In this document: positions 54,191 through 63,906 of the stretch, one piece after another
How the letters are laid out: the number at the start of each line of letters is the position of its first letter
Numbering within the stretch: position 1 is the first letter of the stretch
The notes under the pieces: generated by a model
The model's input: only the letters and a program-made list of their open reading frames with translations
The model's database searches: none
What the model was told of the DNA's origin: nothing
Position numbers and translations under genes: made by a program
Origin: Lachnospiraceae bacterium
Lineage (GTDB): Bacteria > Bacillota > Clostridia > Lachnospirales > Lachnospiraceae
Length of the DNA: 64,000 nucleotides
Direction: 5' to 3'
NCBI GenBank assembly: GCA_029005135.1
Contig: JAQXFO010000081.1
Coordinates: 1-64,000, forward strand

Positions 54191-54814
54191 ATGATTGCGA
54201 TTATTGATTATGATGCCGGAAATATCAAAAGTGTCGAGAAGGCGGTTATCAGTCTCGGTGAGACCCCCATTGTGACGCGTGATCCGTCGGTCATTCGGAG
54301 TGCCGACCACGTGATCCTGCCCGGAGTCGGGAACTTCGGGGATGCTATGGGAAAACTGGAGGCCTACGGCCTTGTCGATGTGGTCAAAGCGGTCGTGAGT
54401 GCCGGAACGCCCTTCCTGGGTATCTGCCTCGGCCAGCAGCTCCTCTTCGAATCCAGCGAGGAGTCGCCGGGCGTACCGGGCCTGGGGATCCTCAAAGGCA
54501 CCTGCCGCCGTTTTCGTGCCGATGCGGGGCTGAAGATTCCCCAGATCGGCTGGAATGACCTGAAACTGTCTCATGACGGACGCCTCTTCCGCGGCATCGC
54601 GGACGGGTCTTATGTCTATTTTGTCCATACCTATTATTGTCATGCCGAGGACCGTTCGGTCGTCACGGCTTCCTGCACCTATGCCGATGAGGCGGATGCC
54701 TCCGTGGAATGCGGTAATGTGTTTGCCTGCCAGTTCCATCCGGAGAAGTCCGGTCGTGTCGGTCTGAAGATCCTCAGCAATTTCCTGGCTGTGGGAAAGG
54801 AGGCCGTATGCTGA
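54191..54814 (+). CDS. hisH: Imidazole glycerol phosphate synthase, glutaminase subunit
   Basis: HisH hydrolyses glutamine and channels ammonia to HisF. The protein (207 residues from this ATG) begins [18 protein letters not shown] as in the family, with the nucleophile Cys in [11 protein letters not shown] and the terminal His-Glu in CQFHPEKSG. The frame is open upstream into the kinase 3' end, so earlier ATGs at 54179 or before are less likely; no strong ribosome site is visible. It overlaps hisF by 7 bases. Confidence 0.93.
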   Translation: MIAIIDYDAGNIKSVEKAVISLGETPIVTRDPSVIRSADHVILPGVGNFGDAMGKLEAYGLVDVVKAVVSAGTPFLGICLGQQLLFESSEESPGVPGLGILKGTCRRFRADAGLKIPQIGWNDLKLSHDGRLFRGIADGSYVYFVHTYYCHAEDRSVVTASCTYADEADASVECGNVFACQFHPEKSGRVGLKILSNFLAVGKEAVC

Positions 54815-55566
54815 CCAAACGCATTATTCCCTGCCTGGATGTCAACGCGGGCCGTGTGGTCAAGGGTATCAATTTTGTGCAGCTGCAGGACGCCGGCGAC
54901 CCGGTGGAGACGGCCAGAGCCTATGATGAGGCCGGCGCCGATGAGCTGGTCTTTCTCGATATTACCGCCTCCTCGGATAACCGTGAGACGGTGGTCGATA
55001 TGGTGCGCCGCGTGGCTGAACAGGTCTTTATACCCTTTACGGTGGGCGGAGGAATCCGGACGGTGGAGGATTTCAAGAAGATCCTCCGGGAGGGCGCCGA
55101 TAAGATCTCGATCAATTCTGCGGCCATCAATAATCCGACTCTGATCAGTGAAGCCGCCGACAAGTTCGGCAGCCAGTGTGTGGTGGTGGCCATTGACGCC
55201 AAGAGACGACCCGACGGCGGCTGGAATATCTACAAGAACGGCGGACGCATTGACTGCGGCATGGATGCCGTGGAATGGGCCGTTCTCTGCGAAAAGCTGG
55301 GCTGCGGCGAGATCCTTCTGACATCCATGGATGCCGACGGCACAAAGGCGGGGTACGACATTGCCCTGACAAAAGCCATTTCCTCCAGTGTCGGTATCCC
55401 GGTCATCGCCTCCGGCGGGGCCGGTACCATCGATCATTTCTATGAGGCCCTGACGGAGGGCGGTGCCGATGCCGCACTGGCGGCCTCCCTGTTCCATTAC
55501 AAAGAGCTTGAGATCGGTGATGTCAAGCGCCGTCTGAGGGAAAGAGGTGTATCCGTACGGCTCTGA
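54808..55566 (+). CDS. hisF: Imidazole glycerol phosphate synthase, cyclase subunit
   Basis: HisF forms the imidazole ring of histidine from PRFAR and ammonia. The 252-residue beta-alpha barrel has [18 protein letters not shown] with the catalytic Asp, [31 protein letters not shown] and the C-terminal [20 protein letters not shown] precedes the ATG. hisH-hisF stand together without the rest of the his operon. The stop codon shares bases with the probable ung start. Confidence 0.96.
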   Translation: MLTKRIIPCLDVNAGRVVKGINFVQLQDAGDPVETARAYDEAGADELVFLDITASSDNRETVVDMVRRVAEQVFIPFTVGGGIRTVEDFKKILREGADKISINSAAINNPTLISEAADKFGSQCVVVAIDAKRRPDGGWNIYKNGGRIDCGMDAVEWAVLCEKLGCGEILLTSMDADGTKAGYDIALTKAISSSVGIPVIASGGAGTIDHFYEALTEGGADAALAASLFHYKELEIGDVKRRLRERGVSVRL

Positions 55567-56228
55567 GCGGTGAGTGGTGCCGGGCTCTCCGGGGAGAGTT
55601 CAGCAAGCCCTATTACGCAAAACTTTACGAGACGATAGGACAGGAATACCGGACCCGGCAGATCTTTCCGCCGGCTTCGGATATTTTTCGCGCCTTTGAT
55701 CTGACACCCCTGGAGAAGGTGCGCGTCGTGATCCTGGGGCAGGATCCTTATCACGGTGACGGACAGGCCAACGGCCTGTGCTTTTCCGTGCATAAGGGCG
55801 TGACGATACCGCCGTCCCTTGTCAATATTTATAAGGAACTTCATGAGGATCTGGGCTGCCCGATTCCGCATCACGGCGATCTGACGTCCTGGGCGGAGCA
55901 GGGTGTGCTCTTGCTCAACACCGTTCTGACGGTGCGGGCTCACGAGGCCTTTTCTCACCGCGGTCTTGGCTGGGAGACCTTTACCGATGCGGCTATCCGG
56001 GTGCTGGCTGAACAGGATCGGCCCCTGGTCTTCATCCTGTGGGGGAGTGCCGCCAGGAAGAAAAAGAGCTTTATCCACAATCCGAAGCATAGTGTCGTCG
56101 AATCGGCCCATCCGAGCCCTCTGTCGGCATACAACGGCTTTTTCGGCAGCCGTCCCTTCTCGAAGACCAATGATTATCTGCTCCGGGCGGGTGAGAAGCC
56201 GATCGACTGGCAGATCGCGGATTCGTGA
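55563..56228 (+). CDS. ung: Uracil-DNA glycosylase, probable CTG start
   Basis: Ung removes uracil from DNA. The catalytic motif [27 protein letters not shown] and [13 protein letters not shown] are present. The first GTG in frame, 55719, would begin [12 protein letters not shown] and give only 169 residues. The frame is open upstream to 55521 and codes for family-like sequence: [16 protein letters not shown] then [14 protein letters not shown]. No ATG, GTG or TTG occurs there. The best site is CTG at 55563, which overlaps the hisF stop as CTGA and gives 221 residues, the normal Ung length. AAAGAGGTG lies 13 bases upstream. An ATC at 55551 is the other option. Confidence 0.8.
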   Translation: MSGEWCRALRGEFSKPYYAKLYETIGQEYRTRQIFPPASDIFRAFDLTPLEKVRVVILGQDPYHGDGQANGLCFSVHKGVTIPPSLVNIYKELHEDLGCPIPHHGDLTSWAEQGVLLLNTVLTVRAHEAFSHRGLGWETFTDAAIRVLAEQDRPLVFILWGSAARKKKSFIHNPKHSVVESAHPSPLSAYNGFFGSRPFSKTNDYLLRAGEKPIDWQIADS

Positions 56229-56273
56229 GCCTTCCCGGGAAGGCCGGTCCGGATTCAGCCGGGGGGAGAGAGC

Positions 56274-57971
56274 ATGTCTGAGAAAAAAAATACTGTCATT
56301 AAACAAGCCTCCTTTCTGATGGCCGCCACGCTCATCTGCCGCGTGATCGGCCTTCTTTACCGCAGCCCGCTGCACGGCATCATGGGTGATGTCGGTGATG
56401 GGTATTATTCCTTTGCCTACGAATGGTACAACATGATCCTGCTGATCGCCTCCTACAGCATTCCCATGGCGGTCTCCAAGGTCATGGCCGAGCTTCTGGC
56501 TGTCCGACAGTTCAAAAATGCCCAGAAGGTCTTCCACGCTGCCCTTCTCTATGTGACGGTGGTGGGCCTTATCGGCGCTGCCGCCGCGTATTTCGGTGCG
56601 CCGTTTTTTCTGGCGAAGCAGCCGGATGCGGTGCTGGCCCTCCGGGTCATGGCGCCGACAATCTTCCTGTCGGGTTTCCTCGGCGTTCTGAGAGGCTATT
56701 TTCAGGCTCAGAATACGATGATGCCGACGGCCGTTTCCCAGATCGGTGAGCAGATCGTGAATGCGGTGATCTCGGTGGCGGCGGCCTGGTTTATGACAAG
56801 GCCTTACGCGGCCGATGCCAACCTGACCGGAAAATTCGGTGCCGCCGGCGGCACTATCGGAACCGGCGCCGGCGTGGTGACGGGCCTGCTCATCATGGCG
56901 GGCATTTATTTCCTTAACCGACGCTTTATCCTGAAGCGGCTGGGTCGGGACAGGACCGGAGAGCTTAAGACCCTCACCGACTGCCTGAAGCTGATCCTTC
57001 TGATGGTCACACCGGTCCTTCTGGCGACCTGTGTCTATAACCTCAGCGGTATCGTAGACCAGACGCTTTTTACCTGGCTGATGCCCCTCAAGGGCTTCAC
57101 GGCTGAGCAGATCAGTACGCAGTATGCCCTGTTCGGTTACCAGTTCCGTCCGATCATCAATATCCCCATTGCGTTGGCTTCCGCCACCTCCACGGCGTTG
57201 ATCCCGGCGGTGGCCGCCTCCATCGCGTCGAAGGATACGCAGGCGGCCGAAGGAAAGATCACCTCAACGGTCAGCTTCACCATGTTTCTGGCGATCCCGT
57301 CAGCGGTGGGCATCGCGGTGCTGTCTCTGCCCATCATCCGCATCCTGTACCCCGGCGCCAATCAAAATGCTGCCGCGGTGCTGTTGTCTCTGGGTGCTGT
57401 TTCGGTGATCTTTTACTGTTTGTCAACCGTGACCAACGGTGTTCTGCAGGGCCTCGGCAAGCCGTCTCTGCCGGTCTGTCATGCGGCGGCTGCCCTGGCG
57501 GTCAATGCGGTGGTGCTGACAGTCGGTGTGGCTCTGTTCAACATGGGTATCGCGGCGGTCATGCTGGCGACGATCCTCTATGCCATGACCGTATCCTTCC
57601 TGAATGCCCTGTCGCTCAAGAAGATCATTCCTTATAAAACCGATATCCGGCGCGCCTATCTGGAGCCTCTGGCGGCAGCGGCTGTCATGGGCGTTGTGGT
57701 GGGTGCCCTTTACTGGGGCATGGCCGCCCTGCTGCCGTCCTTAATCGGTCGCTACCTCTTTAATGCCCTCTGGACCGTCTTTGTCGTGCTGGCGGGCATG
57801 CTGACCTATGCCGTCGCCTATGTCCTCATTTCGCGCAAGAATGCCGATGAGCTGAAACGGATGCCGATGGGCACGCGTATCCTTCAGGTTTTCCGCCTGC
57901 TGCATATTCCGGTCAGAGAGACAGCCGTTGACGGTAAGCCCGACAATAAGAAAGCCGGTAAAGGCCGGTAA
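56274..57971 (+). CDS. MurJ/SpoVB-type polysaccharide or lipid II flippase (MOP superfamily)
   Basis: The 565-residue membrane protein has about 14 predicted helices. It begins with the typical KQASFLMAATLICRVIGLLYRSPL, where an early Arg and Gly sit in the first helix, and contains FLSGFLGVLRGYFQAQNTM, a motif shared by SpoVB, YtgP/MurJ and related oligosaccharide flippases. It probably flips lipid II or a polymer precursor across the membrane; which one cannot be told. GGGGGGAGAG precedes the ATG. It lies 45 bases after ung and is followed with no gap by queH. Confidence 0.86.
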   Translation: MSEKKNTVIKQASFLMAATLICRVIGLLYRSPLHGIMGDVGDGYYSFAYEWYNMILLIASYSIPMAVSKVMAELLAVRQFKNAQKVFHAALLYVTVVGLIGAAAAYFGAPFFLAKQPDAVLALRVMAPTIFLSGFLGVLRGYFQAQNTMMPTAVSQIGEQIVNAVISVAAAWFMTRPYAADANLTGKFGAAGGTIGTGAGVVTGLLIMAGIYFLNRRFILKRLGRDRTGELKTLTDCLKLILLMVTPVLLATCVYNLSGIVDQTLFTWLMPLKGFTAEQISTQYALFGYQFRPIINIPIALASATSTALIPAVAASIASKDTQAAEGKITSTVSFTMFLAIPSAVGIAVLSLPIIRILYPGANQNAAAVLLSLGAVSVIFYCLSTVTNGVLQGLGKPSLPVCHAAAALAVNAVVLTVGVALFNMGIAAVMLATILYAMTVSFLNALSLKKIIPYKTDIRRAYLEPLAAAAVMGVVVGALYWGMAALLPSLIGRYLFNALWTVFVVLAGMLTYAVAYVLISRKNADELKRMPMGTRILQVFRLLHIPVRETAVDGKPDNKKAGKGR

Positions 57972-58604
57972 GTGACGATGAATGAACAGAAACTCCTGGA
58001 CGCACTTCTTAAGGATCTTGAAAGGGAGGGGAGGACACCGCGCCTCTTCCTCCACAGCTGCTGCGCTCCCTGCAGCTCCTATGTGCTGAAATACCTGTCC
58101 GATTATTTCAGTATCACCGATTTCTATTACAATCCCAATATCACCGACAAGGACGAATACGACAAAAGAAGCCGGGAGCTTCAGCGTCTGATCGAAAAGA
58201 TGCCGATGAAGAACCCGGTGACTTTTATTGAGGGCGCCTTTGAGCCCGCTCTCTTTTTGGAAGCGGTCAGGGGACTGGAGCACTGTCCCGAGGGTGGAGA
58301 GCGCTGCCGCGTCTGCTTTGACCTGAGACTGAAGGAGGCCTGCCGTCTGGCGGCGGAGGGCGCCTATGATTATGTCACCACGACGCTGACCATATCGCCC
58401 CTCAAGGATGCTGCTCTGCTCAATGAGATCGGCAGGAGACGGGCCGCGGAGGCCGGCGTAGCCTGGCTGCCGTCGGATTTTAAGAAGAAAAACGGTTATC
58501 TGACGTCGGTGCGCCTGTCGGAGGAATATGATCTGTACCGCCAGAATTATTGCGGGTGCGTCTTTTCAAAGAGAAGTCTTTGTGTTAAAATTGCGGAAAA
58601 ATAA
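57972..58604 (+). CDS. queH: Epoxyqueuosine reductase QueH
   Basis: QueH (DUF208) reduces epoxyqueuosine to queuosine in tRNA using an iron-sulfur cluster. The 210-residue protein has the cysteine sets SCCAPCSSY near the N-terminus, CRVCFDLRL in the middle and NYCGCVFS at the end, plus TTTLTISPLKD. The GTG at 57972 directly follows the flippase stop and is 7 bases from AAAGG; an ATG at 57978 is the alternative. No other queuosine gene is nearby, so the cell may salvage queuine or make it elsewhere. Confidence 0.92.
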   Translation: MTMNEQKLLDALLKDLEREGRTPRLFLHSCCAPCSSYVLKYLSDYFSITDFYYNPNITDKDEYDKRSRELQRLIEKMPMKNPVTFIEGAFEPALFLEAVRGLEHCPEGGERCRVCFDLRLKEACRLAAEGAYDYVTTTLTISPLKDAALLNEIGRRRAAEAGVAWLPSDFKKKNGYLTSVRLSEEYDLYRQNYCGCVFSKRSLCVKIAEK

Positions 58605-58622
58605 TTTTTGAGAGGGAAAACT

Positions 58623-60005
58623 ATGGCTCAGTTATGGGGCGGGCGTTTTACAAAAGAGACTGACGCCCTGGTCAATGACTATAACGCGTCGATCGGCTTT
58701 GATAAGCGCTTTTTCGAGCAGGATATCCGCGGCAGCATCGCCCATGTGAAGATGCTCGGCAAGCAGAAGATCCTGACGAAAGAGGAAGCGGCAGCCATCG
58801 AAGAGGGACTGAACGGCATTCTCCGCGATGTCAGGGAAGGCAGACTGACGATCACGGATGACTACGAGGATATCCACAGCTTTAATGAAGCCATGCTGAT
58901 CGAGCGCATCGGCGACACCGGCAAGAAGCTTCACACCGGCCGCAGCCGCAACGATCAGGTGGCGCTGGATATGCGTCTTTATATTCGCGACGAGCTCGAT
59001 AACACGGCGGCGCTTCTTCTGAAGCTTCTGAAGAGGATCGAGGCCATCATCGAGAAGCATACCGAGACCTATATGCCGGGCTTTACCCATATGCAGAAGG
59101 CCCAGCCCGTGACGCTGGCTAATCATTTCGGTGCCTATTTTGAGATGTTTCGTCGTGATCGGGAGAGACTTTTTTCTATTCGAGAGCGCATGAATGTCTG
59201 TCCTCTGGGCTCCGGGGCCCTGGCTGGGACGACCTATCCGCTGGATCGGGAGTATACGGCCCGCCTGCTGAAGTTCGACAGAGCCTCCAACAATGCCATG
59301 GACGGCGTTTCCGACCGGGATTATGTGGTGGAGTTCCTGAACGCCCTGAGCCTTGTGATGATGCATCTGAGCCGTCTGAGCGAGGAGATCATCACGTGGA
59401 ATTCCAACGAATACCGCTTTATAGAACTGGACGATGCCTACAGCACCGGTTCCAGCATCATGCCTCAGAAGAAGAATCCGGATATTCCGGAGCTGGTGAG
59501 AGGCAAAACCGGGCGTGTCTATGCTGCCCAGGCCTCCCTTCTGGTGACAATGAAGGGTCTGCCGCTGGCATACAATAAGGATATGCAGGAGGATAAGGAG
59601 CTGACCTTCGATGCCATCGATACGGTGAAGCATTCCCTGACACTGATGACAGGGCTTCTGAAGACCGCGTCCTTTAATAAGAAGCGTATGGCCGAGAGCG
59701 CGACGGGCGGTTATATCAATGCCACCGACGCCGCCGACTACCTGGTCAGAAAGGGTGTGCCCTTCCGGGATGCCCACGGCATCATCGGCAGCCTTGTGCT
59801 GACCTGCATCGAGAAAGGGGTAGCCATGGATGACCTGCCTCTGACGGATTATCAGGCAGCCTGCCCGGCCTTCGAAGAGGATATCTATGACGCTATTTCT
59901 CTGAAGAGCTGTGTCGTCAGACGTGCCACCAAGGGAGCCCCGGGGGCCATGGACGAGGCTATCGCCGAGAACCGCCGTTACCTGGGTCTTAAGGAAAAGG
60001 TCTGA
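58623..60005 (+). CDS. argH: Argininosuccinate lyase
   Basis: ArgH splits argininosuccinate into arginine and fumarate. The 460-residue protein of the fumarase/aspartase fold begins MAQLWGGRFTKETD, has HTGRSRNDQVALDMRL and the signature GSSIMPQKKNPD with the catalytic serine nearby. The ATG at 58623 follows GAGAGGG; a TTG at 58608 is unlikely. argG is not adjacent. ArgR is encoded in the window, but I saw no clear ARG box before this gene. Confidence 0.96.
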   Translation: MAQLWGGRFTKETDALVNDYNASIGFDKRFFEQDIRGSIAHVKMLGKQKILTKEEAAAIEEGLNGILRDVREGRLTITDDYEDIHSFNEAMLIERIGDTGKKLHTGRSRNDQVALDMRLYIRDELDNTAALLLKLLKRIEAIIEKHTETYMPGFTHMQKAQPVTLANHFGAYFEMFRRDRERLFSIRERMNVCPLGSGALAGTTYPLDREYTARLLKFDRASNNAMDGVSDRDYVVEFLNALSLVMMHLSRLSEEIITWNSNEYRFIELDDAYSTGSSIMPQKKNPDIPELVRGKTGRVYAAQASLLVTMKGLPLAYNKDMQEDKELTFDAIDTVKHSLTLMTGLLKTASFNKKRMAESATGGYINATDAADYLVRKGVPFRDAHGIIGSLVLTCIEKGVAMDDLPLTDYQAACPAFEEDIYDAISLKSCVVRRATKGAPGAMDEAIAENRRYLGLKEKV

Positions 60006-60054
60006 GGACAGCAGCGGCCTGTCAGCATTGTGAACAAGACAATAAAGATAATAT

Positions 60055-60076
60055 GCGGCAGCCAGGGAGCTGCCGC
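60055..60076 (+). promoter_or_regulatory. Hairpin in the asd leader
   Basis: GCGGCAG, loop CCAGGGAG, CTGCCGC lies 4-10 bases before the asd ribosome site (AAGGAGAG). There is no T tract, so it looks like a leader structure rather than a terminator. Confidence 0.4.
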
Positions 60077-60092
60077 CAGTAAGGAGAGTCAA

Positions 60093-61178
60093 ATGAGTGA
60101 GAAACTGAAAGTCGGTATCTTAGGTGCCACCGGTATGGTCGGTCAGCGTTTTATTACACTGCTTTACGATCATCCGTGGTTTGAGATCGAAGTCCTGGCC
60201 GCGTCCGCCCGTTCCGCCGGCAAGACCTACGAAGAGGCCGTCGGCGGCAAGTGGAAGATGGATGTCCCGATGCCGGAGTGTGTCAGATCCATGGTGGTCC
60301 GCGATGTCTCTGATGTCGAGAATGTGGCCCGTGATGTGGATATGGTCTTCTCCGCCGTCAACATGACAAAAGAAGAAATCAAGGCCATTGAAATCGAATA
60401 CGCCAAAACCGAGACACCGGTCGTCTCCAACAACAGTGCCCATCGCTGGACCGAGGATGTGCCGATGGTGATTCCGGAGATCAACAGCGAACATTTCCAT
60501 GTGATCGAAGCTCAGAGAAAGCGCCTCGGCACCACCCGCGGCTTCATCGCCGTCAAGCCGAACTGCTCCATCCAGAGCTACACACCGGCTCTGGCTGCCT
60601 GGAAGGCCTTCGAGCCGACACAGCTGGTGGTCAGTACTTATCAGGCTATCTCCGGTGCCGGCAAGACCTTTGCCGACTGGCCCGAGATGGTGGAGAATAT
60701 CATTCCCTATATCGGCGGCGAGGAAGAGAAGTCCGAACAGGAGCCCCTCAAGATTTTCGGTCATATCGAGGACGGCCGTATCGTGAAGGCAGAAGGCCCG
60801 CAGATCACATGCCAGTGCATCCGCGTCCCGGTGCTTAACGGCCACACCGCTACGGTGTTCATCAACTTTGCCAAGAAACCGACCTTTGAGGAACTGGTTC
60901 AGGCGCTTCGCGATTTCAAGGGGCCGGCCCAGGAATTGAAGCTGCCCTCCGCACCGGAGCATTTTATCCAGTATCTGGAAGATAATGACAGACCGCAGGT
61001 CAAGGCTGACGTCAACTATGCCAACGGCATGGGCGTCTCCATCGGCCGTCTGCGTCCGGATACCCTGTTTGACTGGAAGTTTGTCGGCCTGTCCCACAAC
61101 ACCCTGCGCGGTGCCGCCGGCGGTGCCGTGGAATGCGCCGAAATGCTGAAAGCCCTGGGTTATATCACAAAGAAATAA
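60093..61178 (+). CDS. asd: Aspartate-semialdehyde dehydrogenase (archaeal/fungal-type)
   Basis: Asd makes aspartate semialdehyde, the branch point to lysine/diaminopimelate and to threonine/methionine. The protein (361 residues) begins KVGILGATGMVGQRFI, has NNSAHRW, the catalytic Cys in VKPNCSIQSYTPAL and ISGAGKTF. The KPNCS pattern is that of the archaeal/fungal-type enzyme, present in several Clostridia. The start is the ATG behind AAGGAGAG; the frame's extension to 60030 is not family-like. hom, at 46 kb, uses its product. Confidence 0.95.
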   Translation: MSEKLKVGILGATGMVGQRFITLLYDHPWFEIEVLAASARSAGKTYEEAVGGKWKMDVPMPECVRSMVVRDVSDVENVARDVDMVFSAVNMTKEEIKAIEIEYAKTETPVVSNNSAHRWTEDVPMVIPEINSEHFHVIEAQRKRLGTTRGFIAVKPNCSIQSYTPALAAWKAFEPTQLVVSTYQAISGAGKTFADWPEMVENIIPYIGGEEEKSEQEPLKIFGHIEDGRIVKAEGPQITCQCIRVPVLNGHTATVFINFAKKPTFEELVQALRDFKGPAQELKLPSAPEHFIQYLEDNDRPQVKADVNYANGMGVSIGRLRPDTLFDWKFVGLSHNTLRGAAGGAVECAEMLKALGYITKK

Positions 61179-61191
61179 TCGGGTAAGACAT

Positions 61192-63204
61192 TTGGGTAAA
61201 TGGTTATTTATTGCTGAAAAACCATCCGTCGCTCAGGAATTTGCGCGCGTCCTTCATGTGGAAGGGCGCCGCAGCGACGGTTATATTGAATCGGAGGATA
61301 AGATCGTGACCTGGTGCGTCGGTCATCTGGTGACGATGAGTTATCCCGAAAAATATGATATGAAGTATAAAAGGTGGAGTATGAGTACCCTGCCTTTTTT
61401 GCCGTCTGAGTTTAAATATGAGATCATACCTGATGTCAGAAAGCAGTTTGACATCGTCAGCCGGCTGCTGGCCCGGCAGGATGTGGAGCGTATCTATGTC
61501 TGCACCGACTCCGGACGCGAGGGGGAGTATATCTATCGTCTCGTGGAGCAGATGTCCGATCCCGGCGTGGCTGCCAAGGACAGAAGACGGGTCTGGATCG
61601 ACTCCCAGACCGAGGAGGAGATACGTCGCGGCATCGCGGAGGCCAGGCCCCTGACCGAGTATGACAATCTGGCCGCTTCGGCCTATCTGCGGGCCAAAGA
61701 GGATTATCTCATCGGCATCAATTTTTCCCGGATTCTGACGCTTCGCTACGGCCAGGGCATGACCGATTTTCTGGGCACCAAATGGTCGGCGGTGTCGGCA
61801 GGACGCGTGATGACCTGCGTTCTCGGCATGGTTGTCCGGCGGGAGAGGGAGATCCGGTCTTTTGTGAAGACGCCCTTTTTCCGGGTACTGGGCCGGTTCG
61901 AGACGAACAGCGGTCTCCTCGAGGCGGAATGGCATGTCTCAGAGGGCAGCGCCTGGGAAGGGTCGTCCGCCCTCTATAAGGACAATGGTTTCCGAAAACG
62001 CGAGGACGCCGAGACCCTGCTGCGCTGTCTTGAGGCCCTTGAGCCGCAGGCGGGCGTCGTGGAAAAGGTCGAAAAGAAGCGGGAGAAGAAGGCGGCGCCA
62101 CTGCTTTACAACCTGGCGGAGCTTCAGAACGATTGCTCGCGCATTTATAAAATGTCACCGGATCAGACGCTGGCCGCGGCCCAGGAACTCTACGAGAAGA
62201 AGCTGACGACCTATCCGCGTACCGATGCCCGTGTGCTCTCAACGGCGGCTGCAAAGGAAATCAGCGGCAATCTGAAGGGCCTGACCCATTATCAGCCGGT
62301 GGCAGCCTGCGCGGAGGCGGTCCTCAAGGGCGACGCCTGGAAGAAGATCGCTCGTTCCCGCTACACGAATGATAAAGCCATCACCGACCACTATGCGATC
62401 ATACCGACGGGCAGCGGCCTTAAGAGCCTTTCGTCTCTCAGCCGTCAGACGGCGGCAGTCTACGATGAGATAGTCCGCCGTTTTCTGGCGATTTTCTATC
62501 CGCCGGCTGAATACGATAAGATGTCTCTGGTGATTCGCACCGGGAACGAACGCTTTTATGCCTCAGCCCGAACCCTGGTCAATCCCGGTTATCTGGCCGC
62601 CGACGAGCGGCGGAAACGGGAGGAGGAAACCGTTCCGGGACAAGCGTTCGGAAGCCTTCGCAAGGGACAGTTGCTGCCGGTGACGGATTTTCAGATCAAG
62701 GAAGGTGAGACCACGCCGCCGAAGCGTTACACCTCAGGGTCCATGATCCTGGCGATGGAAAATGCAGGCCAGCTCATCGAGGATGAGAGTCTCCGGGAGC
62801 AGATCCGCGGTTCCGGCATCGGCACCTCCGCCACCCGGGCTGAGATCCTGAAAAAACTCGTTAAAATCAAGTATCTGTCTCTTAATAAAAAAACGCAGGT
62901 GATCACACCCGAGCTTTTCGGCGAAATGGTCTATGATGCGGTGGAGGTTTCCATTCGGCCTCTGCTCAATCCCGAGCTGACAGCCAGCTGGGAAAGGGGC
63001 CTCACTTATGTGGCTGAAGGCACCATCACGCCGGAAGAGTATATGGCGAAACTGAATCATTTTATTACTGTCCGTGTCGACGCTGTCAAGGCCATGTCCG
63101 ATGACGGCCGTATCCGTGAACTCTACCGGAGGGATGCGGCCTTCTATCAGAAGATGCCGAAAGCGGCGCCGAAAAAGAGGGAAAGGAGCCGGCATGGGAC
63201 ATGA
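61192..63204 (+). CDS. topB: DNA topoisomerase III (type IA)
   Basis: TopB relaxes and decatenates DNA through a transient single-strand break. The 670-residue protein begins KWLFIAEKPSVAQEFARVL (TOPRIM Glu), has CTDSGREGEYIYRL with the acidic metal triad, and the catalytic tyrosine in KLTTYPRTDARVLS. It ends in a basic tail (KKRERSRHGT) without the large zinc domain of TopA. The start is TTG at 61192, which gives the standard N-terminus; the ribosome site is weak. It overlaps the next gene by 11 bases. Confidence 0.95.
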   Translation: MGKWLFIAEKPSVAQEFARVLHVEGRRSDGYIESEDKIVTWCVGHLVTMSYPEKYDMKYKRWSMSTLPFLPSEFKYEIIPDVRKQFDIVSRLLARQDVERIYVCTDSGREGEYIYRLVEQMSDPGVAAKDRRRVWIDSQTEEEIRRGIAEARPLTEYDNLAASAYLRAKEDYLIGINFSRILTLRYGQGMTDFLGTKWSAVSAGRVMTCVLGMVVRREREIRSFVKTPFFRVLGRFETNSGLLEAEWHVSEGSAWEGSSALYKDNGFRKREDAETLLRCLEALEPQAGVVEKVEKKREKKAAPLLYNLAELQNDCSRIYKMSPDQTLAAAQELYEKKLTTYPRTDARVLSTAAAKEISGNLKGLTHYQPVAACAEAVLKGDAWKKIARSRYTNDKAITDHYAIIPTGSGLKSLSSLSRQTAAVYDEIVRRFLAIFYPPAEYDKMSLVIRTGNERFYASARTLVNPGYLAADERRKREEETVPGQAFGSLRKGQLLPVTDFQIKEGETTPPKRYTSGSMILAMENAGQLIEDESLREQIRGSGIGTSATRAEILKKLVKIKYLSLNKKTQVITPELFGEMVYDAVEVSIRPLLNPELTASWERGLTYVAEGTITPEEYMAKLNHFITVRVDAVKAMSDDGRIRELYRRDAAFYQKMPKAAPKKRERSRHGT

Positions 63205-63862
63205 ATGCATCGAAACAGCACAACTGTTTGACCTGACACGGTCACTGGCAGGAGATTATCTGAAGACCTGCCGATATCCCTGGGAAGCACTGGGGCAAAT
63301 CCATGACCTGATTCTCGAGATTGGCTCTCATCTGCCTGAAGACCGTTATGAAAAGAGAGGCGAGGATGTCTGGGTTGCCCGTTCCGCCCGGGTTTTTGAA
63401 TCCGCCTATATCGGCGGGGCCTGCATCATCGGCGAAAACGCCCAGGTGCGTCACGGGGCCTTCATCCGCGGCGATGCCCTGGTGGGTGCCGGCTGTGTCA
63501 TCGGCAACTCCGTCGAGCTGAAAAATGTCATCCTGTTCGATGACTGTGAAGTGCCCCATTACAATTATGTGGGCGATTCGATACTCGGCCGCCACGCTCA
63601 TATGGGCGCCGGTGCCATCACCTCCAATATCCGCGCCGACAGGAAGAATATCATCATTCACGGCAGTCAGGACTACGAGACCGGCCGCCGGAAGATCGGT
63701 GCTTTTCTGGGGGATTTTGCCGAGATCGGCTGCAATGCCGTTCTGAATCCGGGCTGCATCGTCGGCCCGCGGGCCATGGTCTATCCGACGACCTGCCTGC
63801 GCGGCGTGGTGCCTGCGGATACCATCGTCACCCAGGACGGACGCCGCAAGGCTAAGTACTGA
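63194..63862 (+). CDS. Left-handed beta-helix (LbH) hexapeptide-repeat protein, GlmU-C-like
   Basis: The 222-residue protein has an N-terminal helical segment (1-55, TRSLAGDYLKTCRYPWEALG) and a left-handed beta-helix of hexapeptide repeats (VFESAYIGGACIIGENAQVR, GHMGAG-like HAHMGAGAITSNIRADRKN) resembling the acetyltransferase half of GlmU. It has no GlmU pyrophosphorylase domain. It is often annotated as a UDP-N-acetylglucosamine pyrophosphorylase; acyl or nucleotidyl transfer is not proven. GAAAGGAG precedes the ATG at 63194, inside the end of topB. The frame is open further upstream but that part is topB. Confidence 0.82.
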   Translation: MGHECIETAQLFDLTRSLAGDYLKTCRYPWEALGQIHDLILEIGSHLPEDRYEKRGEDVWVARSARVFESAYIGGACIIGENAQVRHGAFIRGDALVGAGCVIGNSVELKNVILFDDCEVPHYNYVGDSILGRHAHMGAGAITSNIRADRKNIIIHGSQDYETGRRKIGAFLGDFAEIGCNAVLNPGCIVGPRAMVYPTTCLRGVVPADTIVTQDGRRKAKY

Positions 63863-63906
63863 TCCGCAAAGATCAGCGCGTGGCCGTAGGATACGGGCGG
63901 TTCCCG

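Noticed and set aside
58632..60092. A 486-codon open frame antisense to argH
   Set aside because: Shadow of a strongly conserved gene; composition is low-complexity and there is no start signal.
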